NCBI GenBank assembly: GCA_017591395.1
Contig: WEDG01011474.1
Coordinates: forward strand, 1-64,000
Direction of reading: 5' to 3'
DNA from: Schistocephalus solidus
Lineage: Eukaryota; Platyhelminthes; Cestoda; Diphyllobothriidea; Diphyllobothriidae
DNA: 64,000 nucleotides
Below the pieces are notes generated by a model that was given only the letters and a program-made list of their open reading frames with translations, was not told the DNA's origin and ran no database searches. Below, piece by piece: positions 1-13,039 of this stretch. Both the position numbers and the translations under genes were made by a program. The number at the start of each line of letters is the position of its first letter. Position 1 is the stretch's first letter.

Positions 1-1050
1 ATCAGACGCATTATTTGCTTACGAATTAGTTCTATGGAGAAATAAATGGTGCTGATAACATGAAGATGCCTGAAACGTCTCAACCGGTTCAGATTCCATC
101 GTATCATGATTTGCAAAGAATGCACTAAACAATTCTGCCTTGTCAGAGTCTTCGAGAAGGAAGTTCTTAGCTTAATTTAGTAATGGAGGTATTTCATAAC
201 CTCATTTAGAACAGGATCGACGGCGGAAGAGTTGAGCAACAGATCATGCAAATTTGGCTAGCAAAAAGCGCAAAATTCCCTCTGTCTGTTACGTACAAGA
301 CTAATCTTATAGGCTTATTCAAAAATCTCTGCAATCCTTTGATGTACAGATAACGAGCTAGTATATCGATCTTTTAACTGCTTCCTCAATTTCTTTAATC
401 TTAACAAAAGAAAGTGAGGGACGGTGAATTCCGAAGCGTAGGGCTTGACAATTTTGGTTGGCACAAATTCCAGGATGTTATTTGAAACGACTGACATGAA
501 AGTGCTCTTACTGAAGCTTAAATATAAAGAAGACAACAACCACCACGCTTAATAGTGTGGTCTTGTAGGTAGAGATCATACTGGTCTATGACAAGCAAAG
601 AGTCGGAAATTAAGGGATGGGTCCAAGATTCAGTTATACATAAAACATCAGGCATTAACTCGAAAGCAATGGCTCTCAGTTGGGCCATCTTATTTATAAC
701 AGATCAAGCATTAAGTAATATGACATCTAGCGTAGTTCGAGTATCCAATCTAGGGTTATCGTTACTTATAAAAAATAAAGACTTGGTGGTGGGGAAGTAA
801 ACTGTAGAGAGGAAGGTGCGGACGAAAAGTAAAATTGTTGCTGTCTACAATTAGCTAAGCTGTTTCTGCTAACTAAATTTGGATTATTGTAGAGAAACTG
901 ATTTGGGTGGTATCCATTGAGAGGAAGGCTATTTTCTGCGTTAGAGAAAATAGGAGGCCTATAAATAGGATTTTGAGGAATATTGGAATAATATGGAGGG
1001 AGAATAAGATTTGAAAATGGAACAAATTGTTTTGGAAAACTGTTACCGTA

Positions 1051-2343
1051 AGGGGTACTGTTAAATAATGGGGGAGCATGTGGCTAACATTGATTTCCAG
1101 AAGGCATTCGATAGTGTTCCACACCAGCGTCTCCTTCACCAGTTGTGAATGTTTGGTATTAGAAGTAAACTCCTTACTTAGGTTTAAACTTTTCTCATTG
1201 GTCATTCCCAAGTGGTCTGTGTAGGTGGATCAAGATCATAGCGCACAGTCATGCAGAGTGGAGTCCCACAAGGTTCAGTGCTTGGACCGATCCTATTTCT
1301 CTTGTTCATTAATGATTGTGTACAGGAATTGGACTGTGATTTTGCTATGTCTGCGGTTAATATTAAAAATCTGGGAATATATCCATAATGCTGCCGATGC
1401 AGACGATTTCGAAGAAAAATCTTCGTTGATTGGACGAGTGGTCCCGCAAATGGCTCTTGTCCTTCAACTCAAACAAATGCGCCCTGCTACGCCTGGAAAA
1501 TCGAAATCAGGACACTGATATACGACATCACTATTTGAACGGTATGTCACTCCAAGAAGCACACACACAGAAGGATCTCGGCGTTTGGATGAAAGACAAC
1601 CTGAAGCCTTTTATGCAATGTTGCAAGGCAGCTAAATCCGCCAGGTTAATGCTGTACGCTATCAAGCGGGCATTTAAAAAGTTTTCGATGAAAACTGCTT
1701 TTTCTAAAGTCTTTGGAACGTTTGTAAGGCCACATCTTGAAAAATGCGATCCAAGCCTGGTGACCGTGGACCCAACAGGACAACAACGTGCTCAAAGCGT
1801 ACAACGGCGAGACGCAAAATTAGCAAGAGGTTAAGGTGAATTGCCATATGAGATTCGCCTAAATAACCTAAAGCTCTATCCTCTGAGTTAAAGGCAGTTG
1901 CGCGGAGACTTGATACAAACCTTCCGTATCGTGCGTGGCATGGATTGCGCCCTCCTATGTGATGACTTTATCCAACTTGCATCTACGAATAATCTCATAT
2001 GGCATATATTCAAACTAAGTGTGCCCCAAGTAAGATTGGATGTGAGGAAGTATTTTTTTCACCAACCATGTCTTGGAACCGTGGAATAACCTACCTGAGG
2101 CGATTGTTATGTCCCAGTCTGTGGATACATTCAAACATCGGCTTGACATACATATGTTACAGTACCCCGAAGACTATGTGACTACTTAACCAACAATATC
2201 AGTGTGCATGTACCCGCCTGCATTCACTTGACTGTTACTTCTTTAATTTGCTTCTTATTCTTGCTACTTTTATGTAACAAATAGGGATTTCAAAGGCGTA
2301 AGCCTATTTTCCTAAAATACACTGAACTGAACTGAACTGAACC
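1051..2343 (+). mobile_element. Non-LTR retrotransposon relic A (RT core, C-terminal region, 3' tail)
   Basis: This is a decayed copy of a CR1/jockey-type reverse transcriptase element. Read across frames, it shows the RT palm motif AFDSVPHQRLLHQL near 1105-1148. The catalytic-flank motif SGVPQGSVLGPILF follows near 1258-1300. The block that normally reads FADD is ruined (FAMSAV). A C-terminal region follows, with segments such as YLNGMSLQEAHTQKDLGVWM, FGTFVRPHLE and LEPWNNLPEAIVM. Multiple stops and frame changes rule out function. The 3' end is marked by a short (CTGAA)n tail at about 2322-2343, as expected of target-primed insertions. The same C-terminal motifs recur in relics C, D and E, so they belong to one family. 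Confidence 0.85.
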
Positions 2344-2399
2344 ACAACTCGATGCCGTAGACTGCATAAATTCTCAAGTCATTTTCATCTAGAAAACGA

Positions 2400-4592
2400 A
2401 ATTTCCACTCTGCCCTTCAGCCAATTAATACTTGAGCAGGCTCAGAGGCTGTCTGAAGAAACAATTCTAGCTAATGAGGTCAACTGTGCCGAAAACCTTT
2501 TGTTTAATGTGGTGAAGCTCTTTTTCGTGCACAGTAAAAGCGCAAAGAAAAGCGCAGCACCCAATACTACGAGATGTCTTAGGAACGCCATAGCTGACGA
2601 TGTATTGACGGCTGATAGCTTCAGTGCTTTATTGTCCAGAACATTTAGTGAGCATTCGATAGCTCCATTTCCGCCTATCCGGGTTTAGACCGGTACCGTC
2701 CTCGAAAGCATAACTTTTACTGACTGGGACGAGACCGTAGCCCTTCGGCGTTTCGTCAATGTCATAGCCCTGGATCAGATGGCGTCCCGGTCAGCGTTCT
2801 AAATGCTGACGAAAATGATATGTTTCCGTTCCTTTTGTGTAAGATATTAAATTTTGCTCTTGAACGCGAAACCTTTCTTATATTATGGAAGGAATCGCAC
2901 ATTCTGCCTTTTCCCAAACACGGCCGATCTACGTCATTTGACGACTTTAGGCCAATAAATACACTTCCCGCAGCCGCTAAGATCTTTGACACCTCGAGTA
3001 AAGACAAGATGATGCGTTACATAACAGAGAACACCCTACTTAATGCAGCTCAGCATGGATTCCTCGAAAAAAAGGTCTTGTGACACCTGCCAGCTCTCCT
3101 TCTTTGATCGTATGCTACAATCTAGAGACAATGGTTTTACACCGTTTATTTCTATTTCACTAAGGCTTTTGATCATGTTGGCCACGATCTTCTCCTGCTT
3201 AAACTTGCCTCCATCGACATAGGTAACAAGCTTTTGAACGTAATATCCTCCTATTTGGATGCTTGCACACAAACAGTTAAAACTTTCAATGTTATCTTCA
3301 ACCCCATACGTGTGAGGAGTGGAGTTATTCAGGATAGCGTGCTTGGCCCGCTCTATTTTCGCCTTTGTGTCGACAATGTTCCTGAGTGTTTTCAGTATGG
3401 TAGGCCCTGTATGTACGCTAACGATTTAAACGTTGCCTTTCGATATAAACTGACAGATTGCAACATCGTCTTTGAGCTCTTAAAAAGAATCTTCAGGCCC
3501 TTGCTCAGTTGTGTAGCACATGGGGCCTTTCCCTTCCTTGGAAAAAATGCTCCGTTATGGCTGTTGGTAACGATCATTTGCCCCAACTATGCAAAGACGG
3601 TCATGACCTAAATTTGCCCAGAGTTTTAAGTATCTCGGCATATCAGTCAGATTACTGCACCCCGATGGTCTTGAAAGCATGCCGAACTACTGTGTATATT
3701 CTCCGAACTTTTAAAACCAGCGATATTAGAACCGGCTTTTATAACATGTACGTGAGACGTAGTCTGAAATACTGCAAGTTTTATTAAGCCTTATGCACGC
3801 TAGTGAACGGAAGATATAATTGGTCCAGTATTTCTTTACTAAAAGTGTTTTTTCTTTAAAAAACCGTAACTTGTCCTACCAAAAAAGGCTGTGAGTTTAC
3901 TAACCTTGACCCGTTGTGGCTTTGCAGACTACAGAAGGGATTATTTTTACGGTTTCAACTTCTAAACTGTTGCACCTTTAATCCGCTTACTACTCTGAGG
4001 CAACTTGACCAATCTCGGTGCACTAGTTATCGAGATGTCGTTTTATTTCTTCCTCTGACACACACAGTTAGATATGGCCAGAATTGTTTCCAGTAAACGC
4101 CATAGAAACCTGGAAAAAGCTACCCAGAAGTATTAAAATTCAGCAAAGCTATCCTTTGTTTAAGAGAGCTGTCACTAGATTTCTACATTCAGGACACCTT
4201 TTACGAATTTTGGGTGCTTCTTCGGTGAAATTTCTCTTCCGATCTGATAGCTTTCGCGGACTCTCAACCCTGTGCCAGGCTTCATGCTGATGGCAATGGT
4301 GCTGGCTTTGTAGCCCGCAATCGGCTAATTCCTCAGCAGACAGCGAGCAACCGTTCGCCGACACACCTTTATCAGGTGCAGAATACCGGAGTTATAACAT
4401 TAAAGGGGGAATGAATAGAGGGTGCACCTATGGCAACCCTTCCCCGTTGCGAAATTTTATCATTCAATGATCTGCAGTTTTTCTCCTTTGAAACACTAGA
4501 AAGAACAATCAGGAGTTTTTTCCCTGGCAGCTCAACCCTCTTCTGTATAACTCTTTTGACCTTGTCTGTAAACTGGCAATAAATAAATAAAG
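2400..4592 (+). mobile_element. Non-LTR retrotransposon relic B (diverged RT lineage)
   Basis: A second broken RT element on the same strand, with clearly different sequence from relic A. Readable pieces are FDDFRPINTLPAAAKIFD (about 2935-2992), a damaged FTKAFDHVGHDLLLLKL (about 3158-3210), a dark copy of the next RT block reading SGVIQDSVLGPLYF (about 3316-3360), and YANDLNVAFRY where YADD is expected. Further downstream, AIETWKKLPRSIK (about 4093-4131) matches the conserved C-terminal block of these elements. Many stops are present. The sequence ends in (AATA)n near 4578-4592, a plausible 3' tail. N-terminal parts before 2500 are unclear. Confidence 0.75.
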
Positions 4593-4599
4593 CTATGCT

Positions 4600-5020
4600 T
4601 TGCACTTACTGTCCGAGTTATTTTCAATAGCTTATTAATGTTTGAAAGTCGTATTAAAAACTTAGGCTGGAGAGGTGCCCGTTTTTCAAGCTTATAGATC
4701 TGTACTTTGTCACCGAAGCCGTAAAGTGATCCAGTGATACGGAGTCAGCCCATGAGAACACACCTAGGTGCACGGGTATTAAAACGCACAATATACCCAG
4801 GAAAATGCAGTGAAAATGACTGGCATAATGTTAACGAGATTCTTCTGATGTTTTTTGGATAGGATATAGAAATACAAGAGGTCTGGACGTTTGGTTCTTC
4901 CTCTTAATGTCTTCCGAGATACCTATGTTTTCCACTTACTGCACGAGTTATGTACAACAGCCCCTAATGTTTGCAAATAGCATTTAAAATTTAGTTTAGA
5001 GAGCTGCCCAGTTTCTATTC
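4600..5020. repeat. Imperfect direct repeat, two ~90-bp units
   Basis: The stretch starting near 4605 (CTTACTGTCCGAGTTAT and what follows, through GGAGAGGTGCCCGTTTTT) recurs in diverged form near 4935-5015 (CTTACTGCACGAGTTAT through AGAGCTGCCCAGTTT). The spacing is about 330 bp. An AATAAATAAATA run sits just before the first unit and another near 5216-5232. Both look like retroelement 3' ends, so the repeat may be two nested 3'-terminal fragments of one family. Confidence 0.55.
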
Positions 5021-8000
5021 AATAGTATCTTGTTTGATTTTTGGGTTAATCTTGCAATGTGGATTCAGCGGTGTGTGTACAGAAATCCATCTTTTTATAT
5101 CTAAATCGGGATAGTTTCATAACTGCACATCAAAAAGCAGTAGATAATGAAGTCAATTTTACAACAAGGTCTGTCTCCGGCCTAGCAGCTATAACATGTA
5201 CCGACCTAGTACAATGGAATAAATAAATAAATACTTATAATGACAGCCGCTACTCTAAACTGAAAGATTCTGTAGATTGAGTCTATATGCAAACCGCACC
5301 TGCCTTAACATAACAACTCACCTACCAGTGGTTTGCAGTACGCCTGAACACCAGAAGGCTAGTCTAAACCGCAATACATAACTATTACAAATACATTACT
5401 TAAAAATGCTATCATTATCCTTATTAATATAGGCTGAAACTCTCTTTTTGTCTTGCGATGAATGGGTAACCCATCCATTGCAAGACATACTACTATTGCG
5501 TCACCTAAAGACCTAGTGTTATGGTTGCTAAACTTATCAATGAGCTGCCTTACCAGTCCCAAATGCACTCACTCACCACTACCCATTGCCGTAACGGGTG
5601 GCGTACTGACTGCAACTCCCAACAGTGTTCGCACGTCCGAGGGCAAGTCAAAAGTTAAATATGTCTTGCTTAACTTCAGAAAGCTGTTCAGGTGTATGTG
5701 AGACAACTGTGAACGAACAACCCACTTCCGCATTCCATCCCGTAAAGTTGACTCGCCTTGTACTCGATAAGACGTAGACGTTGACGGCGTCTCATCGGCA
5801 GCCGTTTGTGACACTGACGACGACGTGGAAGAGTGTTATGAATCCTTGTAAGAGGATGAAGACTCCCGTTCGGATGACACACTGGCTGATGACGAAGAGG
5901 AAGATGAAGAGTCTGACGGGTACCTTTCTCTCAAATTTTTGTTAATACGTCTTAAAGATTCAAGACTGTTTTTTGTATGCGACGTCTGAATGTTCTATTG
6001 GAGACGCCTCTATACACACTGAAAAACAGACAGAAAAGCAATTTTCAATGGGGCAAAGCAAGAAACACAATATCAGTCAGAAATTGCGTCCATACGACTG
6101 CGTGTCAAAGCAAGAAGTGACGCCCACGGCAGCGCAAGCACAGGCAACGGCCGGTCCAATCGATAAAGCAATGCAAGTTCACGCTGTCTTTTGCGACCTT
6201 AGAGACCTATGCGCAACGCAACACGCAACCAATCAGAACGCGAGCGCAAATGACCGCGAAAAAAACAAGCTCGATTCGCGCTGCCTTGCTATTAGGGTTG
6301 CAAGCTACTGTGCATTCTCAAGGTAATGTTTGACCATCTTTGGTCCTTCTACTGCCAAACCGAGTATAAATTGCAGATACTGTACACTGATTTTCACCAT
6401 TCACCTTCGGATTCTGCTCGCATAAAACATGCATATCTCGAAATACTTTCCTACGTCCGCAGTTAAGATTTTTTGGCCTATTCATATTTTGCTCCTATTG
6501 GGGAGACTCGATTTAAAAAATTTTCAGACATAGGGAACTCGGTGGTGAAAGAATCGTTCATTAAATAAACCAACTTACGGTGTCCAATGTCCAAGATGCG
6601 TCAGAGATGGCTACGCGCAGATCGTATATAAACGCGTAATGTATCGAGGGAAGGGGGAATGGGACTCTTATATGGATAGTCAAGAAGAAATCGTCAACCC
6701 TGTCTCACTTATCGTCATTGGGGCATCTTCAAGCGAAAATATATTGAATGAGATGTGCAGAGTTGAAAGTTAACCTTCTATAGATAATAATCTGTTTTCC
6801 AATACAGTTTCCGGATGCGCCTCAAGACCTCTACAAGCAAAAGTGTATATTTCAATAGTTTTCAGAATGTCCTCAAATAAGGGAACGATAGTTCAACCAT
6901 TTAGTCATAGTACTCACATACAAATTAGTACGAAAATTTCTTGATTCCTTAAGAACGTTGAGATGCCAACTTTGGTATATACCAAACCAGAGATTTATAC
7001 CCACCAAGTTAATCCGCTGTCTAAGTTTATTCACTTGCGTGAAAGTTGCACATTCGATCTTAAGTGAATTGCGCTTGCCATTTGTTTCACTTTTAACTTC
7101 TCTGTACTATTTTCGCTCTTGCTTCTCACATTTTTGGCGCTCCAGTCTCGCCATAACTAGCTGCCCTACTCAAGCAGCCGAAGCCACTGTCAGCCCCAAT
7201 TGCTGTGATTATTCTGTTCTAATTTTTGGTCAGTTTGGGATGATCGATGTTAAGCGTTTTGAAATACAATGACGTGAGAAACAGGAGGCATTTGATTAAC
7301 AAAAGTCTGGAATTTCCACGCTTTTACAGTTAACGTAAATTGCACCAAGAGAAGGCAAAGACCAATGACATCTGCAGTTGGAGCAGTCTCTCAAACAGTC
7401 ATTCTAGCAAAACAGTATTTCGGTGGCGTTCGAGATCTGTGTACATAATAATTATTCATATAAATACCGAACGCAAGTTTACAGATGAGAACACCTTACT
7501 TGGTAGGATATTGGGAAGTAAGAATGAAACAGAAAGTAAACGTTAGTAAGGATAAAAGAACGGTAGTTCAAGCAATGACGGCAAACTAGAACTTGAATAA
7601 TTGACATGAGGATAGCCTGGATTCTGTAGGCTCAATGCTTGTTCATTGGATAGGGCCGGCCTACCAACTAAAGGGAGCATGGGTAAACAGGAGCTCAGAG
7701 AAAAGATGTCCCAAACATTTCTGGTAAAACTAGCTCAGCAAGCTGACTGTGGTTAGTCGATACCATAACGGTACCCATATAGGTTCAGTAAAAGGAATTC
7801 ATTTATTTATTAATATACCGTTAAGAGTTACAACATAAAAGAACCGCTTGCATCTTCCGCTGTACCAACACACAGGATACTGAAGTAACAATGTTCACTC
7901 CATATAAAAAGATTTTTCACGCTTTTCATGACCTTGATGCGAGTAAATGGCACACTTGTACCCAGTGGCGAAGCTTTCATAGATGTGGTTGCTAGGACAT

Positions 8001-9034
8001 CCAGACAGTTGCAGAACATCACTTTGAGTCACCCCTTTTATCTGTGACCAAGTCACTTGAAATGATTTGGATCACCCACGGGATTTGACAGCTTTCTCTC
8101 AGCTTGATCTTCACCTTTTTTGATATTTTGATCGATTGTATGGTGATACAGCTCTTAGGCGTCAATATTTCAGTTTGCACAAACAATATCATCATCCTCC
8201 GACGGCTATTCTGAAATATTCCTAGAGATATGTAACTTCACCATCTGTTTCGTTTCCGTTACCAGTTCTTCCTGCCCTAGCAAATCAAAACGGCTAATTC
8301 GTTTTGAAATTTGCTACATAACTTCTCTAACTTAAACTATTATGTGCATAATCTCTATTCAAACATCTCATATCACCACAAACTATATATGGGCGTCAAA
8401 ATTTGCGAAGATTACAGCGTCAAAAAAAGTGCACAGACGCGATGTGAACCTGGTCACACTGACACACAGCGAGTGATTCGAGCATTACGCTACCCGGTCC
8501 CTTAACGTCCTCGGTGATAATCCCTATACCGGGACTGAAAATGTCAGAAAAAGGTACCAAAGTTTTTTCTGGTAGTTATTTCATTGGCATAAGTAAATGA
8601 TGGTTGTAAAATCGACAGTAGTAACGGAAAGAACGATGGGAGTCATAAGGTTGTGCTTTCTTACGGATTTGACAGACGTCGGCTTTAAGACGCATGTCGT
8701 TATCAAAAATGAAAGCGTTGCTTGATATGTTTCGTCCCTACCACCCCGAGGTACCAAAGGACCCCATAGATGGGTGTTCTATCCAGCTCAAATCCAGTAA
8801 ATCTCTGTATGCTTAAATCACGGACAGTCAGTGAATCGACAGTTAGCAGTACGGGTCCATGGACCAAGACCGTTCAACCAAACAAAGTGAATGTTGTGGG
8901 CGTAACTTCTGATGTGCTTGCACTCAAACAGTCGTCAAGGTCCGATATTAATAATAACCCAAGCGGCTAAAATGCCATATTTCCTGTACAACCGAAAACA
9001 ACACAGAACCAAGCAATCAGGCTAGCTGGAGCAG
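5021..9034. other. Intergenic stretch with no supported gene
   Basis: Only short open frames occur here, without recognisable domains. The one compositional oddity is an acidic-coding tract at 5720-5935 on the + strand, listed separately. A weak tRNA-like block on the minus strand lies at about 8437-8505, with GTAGCGTAATG resembling box A and AGGTTCACATC resembling box B. It cannot form a convincing tRNA. Otherwise I see only AT-rich non-coding sequence. Confidence 0.5.
5710..5960 (+). pseudogene. Possible relic of an acidic coding region
   Basis: One + frame encodes a highly acidic stretch containing CDTDDDVEECYESL, a stop, then EDEDSRSDDTLADDEEEDEE. Such D/E/S-rich tracts are common in nuclear proteins and in some transposon ORFs. 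A single in-frame TAA interrupts it, and no start, splice pattern or family match is visible. It may be chance, since repeated GAT/GAC/GAA codons make acidic peptides easily. I do not assign a function. Confidence 0.2.
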
Positions 9035-9286
9035 GTGTTTTTCAGACAACGCCAGCGTTATAGAGATCGAGCTAGTTCCCGCTGTGTCAGAGACAGATAT
9101 AATGCAAGCGAAAACGGGCGAAAGAGGAGTGTAATCGATTGCGGCCTATATCATTGTCGGGTCACGGCAACGTTACCTTTCTTGGGGCACGAAATCCCTG
9201 CGATATCGAGGGACATGCTGGACAGAGGACAAGGCCTGATAATTCTGGCATTTTCCAAATCCACAGCCTGGGTTCACAAAGAGTGA

Positions 9287-9553
9287 GTGTCAGCAGACCT
9301 AAAACTCTTCCACTGTTTCCTTAACGATGTTCTACAGCCTAATGATGAAGTTTCGGTGCTCAAAATCTTTATACTTGAAAAGCGATCGTCTAACACATCA
9401 GAGAATCCACGCCACCTACCACTCAGGATATTGTTGGCTGATAAAAAACAAGTCAAACTTCCGCTTTCACGACAATTCAGAATCAAAGATAACAACCACG
9501 ACATTTTTTTAAAATTGGACTACACACCGACAGAGAGGATAAAACATCGATAA
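9287..9553 (+). pseudogene. Retroelement ORF1-like remnant
   Basis: This 88-codon frame contains DVLQPNDEVSVLKIF, then PLRILLADKKQVKLPLSR, and ends YTPTERIKHR. It lies just before the endonuclease segment of relic C. The pattern (short basic protein, YTPxER/KH ending) recalls the nucleic-acid-binding ORF1 proteins of flatworm CR1-like elements. That link is from memory of the family and is tentative. The neighbouring frame 9035-9286 is Arg-rich and may be an earlier part of the same ORF1. Confidence 0.45.
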
Positions 9554-9754
9554 TTAGTCCTGAAACTACGAACATGATTACAGAATAGGGAGACGAATCT
9601 AATGATATACAACGACCAGAAAATGCAGAGTCCTCTCCTAATTCATTTAATGGAACTGATTCGAATGAGGATACAATAGATTCCTTAAATGAAGAATCAA
9701 ACCTCATCGTAATCAACTGGCCAAAAATCTGAAACTCACGTTGGTCATTCAAGT

Positions 9755-10380
9755 TAGATGAATTTAAAATCCACATCTGTGACCTTTCTCCCGGCGCTAT
9801 CTCTTCGACAGAAACCTGGTTGTCTGAAAACGTGGATGAGCACGAATTGGCACTACCAGGATTCCAGTTGTTTCGAAGAGATAGGAGAGGGCGTCAGGGA
9901 GGAGGAGTTATCACCTACGTAAAACACGGACATCTTGTGTCAGAAAAAATTGAGTGGTTTGCATGCAGCGCCGAGACAATATGCCTCACCCTAAAGTACA
10001 GGGATCACATAAACTTGAAGTTCTGACTGTCTATCAAACACCAAGAAAATACCCCGAGACTAGTGCTCGTTTTTAGAGGAGCTAGAAACATTTTTTGCTC
10101 GGGCTGAGGTCTTGATCATGAGCGACCTTAGTGCACCGCTGATTTACTGGAGTGCAATATATGCGCAGGATTCAGAACCGGCTACCGATCGGCGTTTATT
10201 GAACATAGTTCTCAGGGCATTTATCATTCACCACGTCTTATTTCCCACGAGGGTGCGCGAGGGGCAGCAGTCCAATTGCTTTGACTTGGTGCTCACGAAA
10301 TCGATTTACAGTGTTGATGAGGTACAATGCCTACCCCGCCCACTTCCCCCCTACGTAGAAGCGACCACGTCCTAATTCGC
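9755..10380 (+). pseudogene. AP-endonuclease domain remnant of relic C
   Basis: The segment reads SSTETWLSENVDEHELALPG, then FQLFRRDRRGRQGGGVITYV. This is the hallmark N-terminal region of the AP-like endonuclease of jockey/CR1 elements: an ETWL block, then pGf-lfRrDR-gR-GGGV-iYV. The endonuclease nicks target DNA before reverse transcription. The frame breaks at about 10,024 and again several times before 10,380, where a reading such as RRSDHVLIRWDY resembles the catalytic SDH block. The gene is non-functional. Confidence 0.75.
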
Positions 10381-11039
10381 TGGGACTATTCAATCTTTTC
10401 TGTGCTCGAGCAACCCATCGGTTTAAGAAGAAAGTTTTGCCGTGGCCACTTAGTCAAACGAAAACCGAACTCGACAATATAAATTGGGAATCGGCTTTTC
10501 CGGTAATAGAGCCGAGGGTTGGGAAGGGTTCAGTAAGTTATTGCAATTTATCCACCGAAGCCACAGCCAGATTTCACGGAAGACGCTGAACAACAGAGCT
10601 GAATAGCTAACAAAAAGTTGAAAAAATAAGTGATTAAAAAGCAGAGGTAGTATATGAAATCTTTTGCTGATGGAAAGCTTGTGTCCACAAACGCATACAA
10701 AGCACAGAGGAAACTAGTCAAGCGACTTATCCTCAGGACGTGGCAATATTTTGAAAGATACGTACTAAACCGTGCATGAAAGGTCTGAATTTATTCTTGT
10801 TACATAAGAAGGAGCAGACAAAACAGAGACCCCATCCCCTACTGAAGACTAACGAAGACTTCTTTATTAATGAGGATGGAGAAAAAGCTGAACACTTTTC
10901 ACAATTTAAAAAAATCCACATTCACTAATGAAAGCGAATTAAGTCCTCCCGACTATGACTTAGAATAGGGTCCAATGACTGAGACCGTAACATTTACTGA
11001 AAAGACTGTTCACGAGAGAGTTGGCAAAACCACTCTCTA

Positions 11040-12461
11040 CGCTTTTCTAAACATCCTTCGAGACCGGAGGTCAACCAGCCGATTGGAAATCCGCATGCAT
11101 TACGCCGCTCTATAAGGGTGGAAGCCGGGTCTCCCAAAACAATTATCGACCGGTCAGCCTTACTTCAATTTGCTGCAAAACCATGGAAAAATAAGTAAGC
11201 AACAACTAATGCAGTTCCTTGCACATAACCATCTGCTTTCCTAGGTCCAGTACGGTTTCCGTAGAGGTAGGTCCTGCGTCACAAATTTGCTCTACTGTTT
11301 AGAACGTTGGACTGAGACGGTCGATAGAGGAAATACGGTGCCCACAGTCTATATTGACTTCAAAATGGCTTTCGATAGCGTGCCGCACCACCGCCTTCTT
11401 TATAAACTCAACCGCATAGGAGTAAGAGGTAGACTTCTGCAATGGATAGAAAACTTCCTAATTGACCGCTCACAAACAGTCCATATCAGCGACAAACAGT
11501 CGGCCAAGGTTGAGGCTGAGAATGATGTTCCCCACGGCTCCGTTCTCGGCCCTATTTTATTCATTGTCTACGTCAACGATTTACCAACGAAATGGACTGT
11601 GATATTGCTATTTTTGCCGATGCTCTTAAACTTTGGCGCGTCATTCAACCTGAGGATGACGAAGACAACATGCAGGCAAACTTAAATCGACTCCAGAAAT
11701 GGTCAAATGAATGGCTCTTGCCGTTCGATGAGAGCAAGTGCAACATTATACGAGTCGGGAAAAGCAATCCTTCGAGCCATACAGTATACCTACCAAATGG
11801 CATTCCATTGAAAGACGTGGATGCCCAAAAGGATCTGGGAGTCTGGATCACGCCCTCGCTTAAACCCTCCCTACATTGCGCAAAGGTAGCGAAGTCAGCG
11901 ACGTCGATGCTGTACCTCGTCAAACGAGCTTTTTCAGCCTTCAATACCGACTGCTTCACCAAAGTTTTCGGGACCTTCGTGCGGCCGCAGTTGGAGTCCG
12001 CTATCCAAGCTTGGAGACCCTGGACGGCGAAGGAATTCAACATCCTCGAAACGGTCCAAAGGAGAGCAACAAAACTTGTCCTTGGACATGGCTCACAGCC
12101 TTATGAAACTTGGCTGCCTAATCTCAATCTCTTTCCCTTGCGTTATAGACAGCTTCGGGGAGACCTGATACTAACATTCCACATACTACGCGTTCAGGAC
12201 TGTTGTCTTGTCTCAGGTGATTTCTTCGAGTTAGCAACAACAACGAACTTGAGAGGTCATCCTCTCAAATTACGGGTGACTAGAGCTAGGCTAGACACTC
12301 GGAAGTACTTGTTCTCTAAAAGAGTAGTCGAAGCTTGGAATAATCTTCCTCACGATGTTGTAATGTATGAATCCCTGGAGGCTTTTAGGCGAAAGTTAGA
12401 TCGATATAAATTGTGGGAGCTACAACTCGAACTGAAAGCTCCAAGGAATACTCAAAAATAA
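11040..12461 (+). pseudogene. Reverse transcriptase and C-terminal region of relic C
   Basis: RT motifs appear in order: ADWKSACITPLYKGG (about 11,080), NNYRPVSLTSICCKTMEK (about 11,140), DFKMAFDSVPHHRLLYKL (about 11,356) and HGSVLGPILF (about 11,533; the usual Gln of PQGS is His). A frameshift near 11,590 moves the reading to the frame that runs unbroken from 11,592 to 12,461. There the catalytic box reads FADA instead of FADD, so one essential Asp is lost. The 290-codon tail carries the conserved blocks QKDLGVWI, KVFGTFVRPQLE, AIQAWRPWT, QRRATKLV and VVEAWNNLPHDVV. It is inactive because of the frameshift, the upstream stops and the missing Asp. Confidence 0.85.
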
Positions 12462-12539
12462 GGTATTTATAATACTACTGGCTATATTTGAGTACCATTT
12501 CTTTATGTTTATTATTTTAATTCGAGGACTCACCCATGA

Positions 12540-12900
12540 TTCCCAATTGGAGGTCCCTGAGGTCTTCCCGGCTTAGCTAGCGGCACACCTTGGTAACACC
12601 GTGAGCGTTCGCATCAGCCGAAACTGGCGGCCATAGTCCAAGAACGTTCGCCCTTGGGTTGAACCGCAACGGATCGAGGATGATCTGGGCGGATATTTCT
12701 GCCTTGAAATCTCTTAGCAGACTCTGCAACCAGCAAGGGAGTGTCTGACTGCATCTTCCGCACTTCGGTAATGATCCAGGTGACCTCCGCGATGCCCCCC
12801 GTCGGACACCCCTCCCCCCTCCAAAGGGCGACCATTTTTTATCCCAAATATCGATCGGAGGTTTTTTCACTGTCTGCTCTTTTTCCACTATGTTCCACCA
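12540..12900. other. GC-rich segment inside the 3' part of relic C
   Basis: This stretch is markedly richer in G+C than its flanks and separates the end of the relic C coding frame (12,461) from the putative relic 3' end (about 12,965). A minus-strand frame of 103 codons is open across it, with no recognisable family. It may be an insertion of another repeat or part of a long 3'UTR. Confidence 0.35.
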
Positions 12901-13039
12901 AGTTGGCTCATATCAATTGGCCTCGTCAACATCCCGAGATAATATCTATTTGATACCACAACTCGCATGTAGAAAAAGGGAATTCAAAGGTACCCCACCT
13001 ATATTTCCCTCAAATATACTATACTGCTACTGAAACAGA

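Larger units (their letters stand above)
9035..13035 (+). mobile_element. Non-LTR retrotransposon relic C, nearly full length (CR1/jockey-like)
   Basis: The best-preserved retroelement here. In order it shows a possible ORF1 remnant (about 9287-9550), an endonuclease segment (about 9755-10380), a weak linker, an RT region (about 11,040-11,700), and a long intact C-terminal frame to 12,461. The segment 12,965-13,035 resembles the 3' end of relic A (a GGGAATTCAAAGG block, then CCTATATTTCCCT). I therefore place the 3' end near 13,035. The GC-richer stretch about 12,540-12,900 in between is probably a later insertion or unrelated 3'UTR. Frameshifts and stops in every domain show it is dead. Confidence 0.8.

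Noticed and set aside
11645..12043. 132-codon minus frame
   Set aside because: It is antisense to the well-supported retroelement C-terminal frame and has no recognisable domain.
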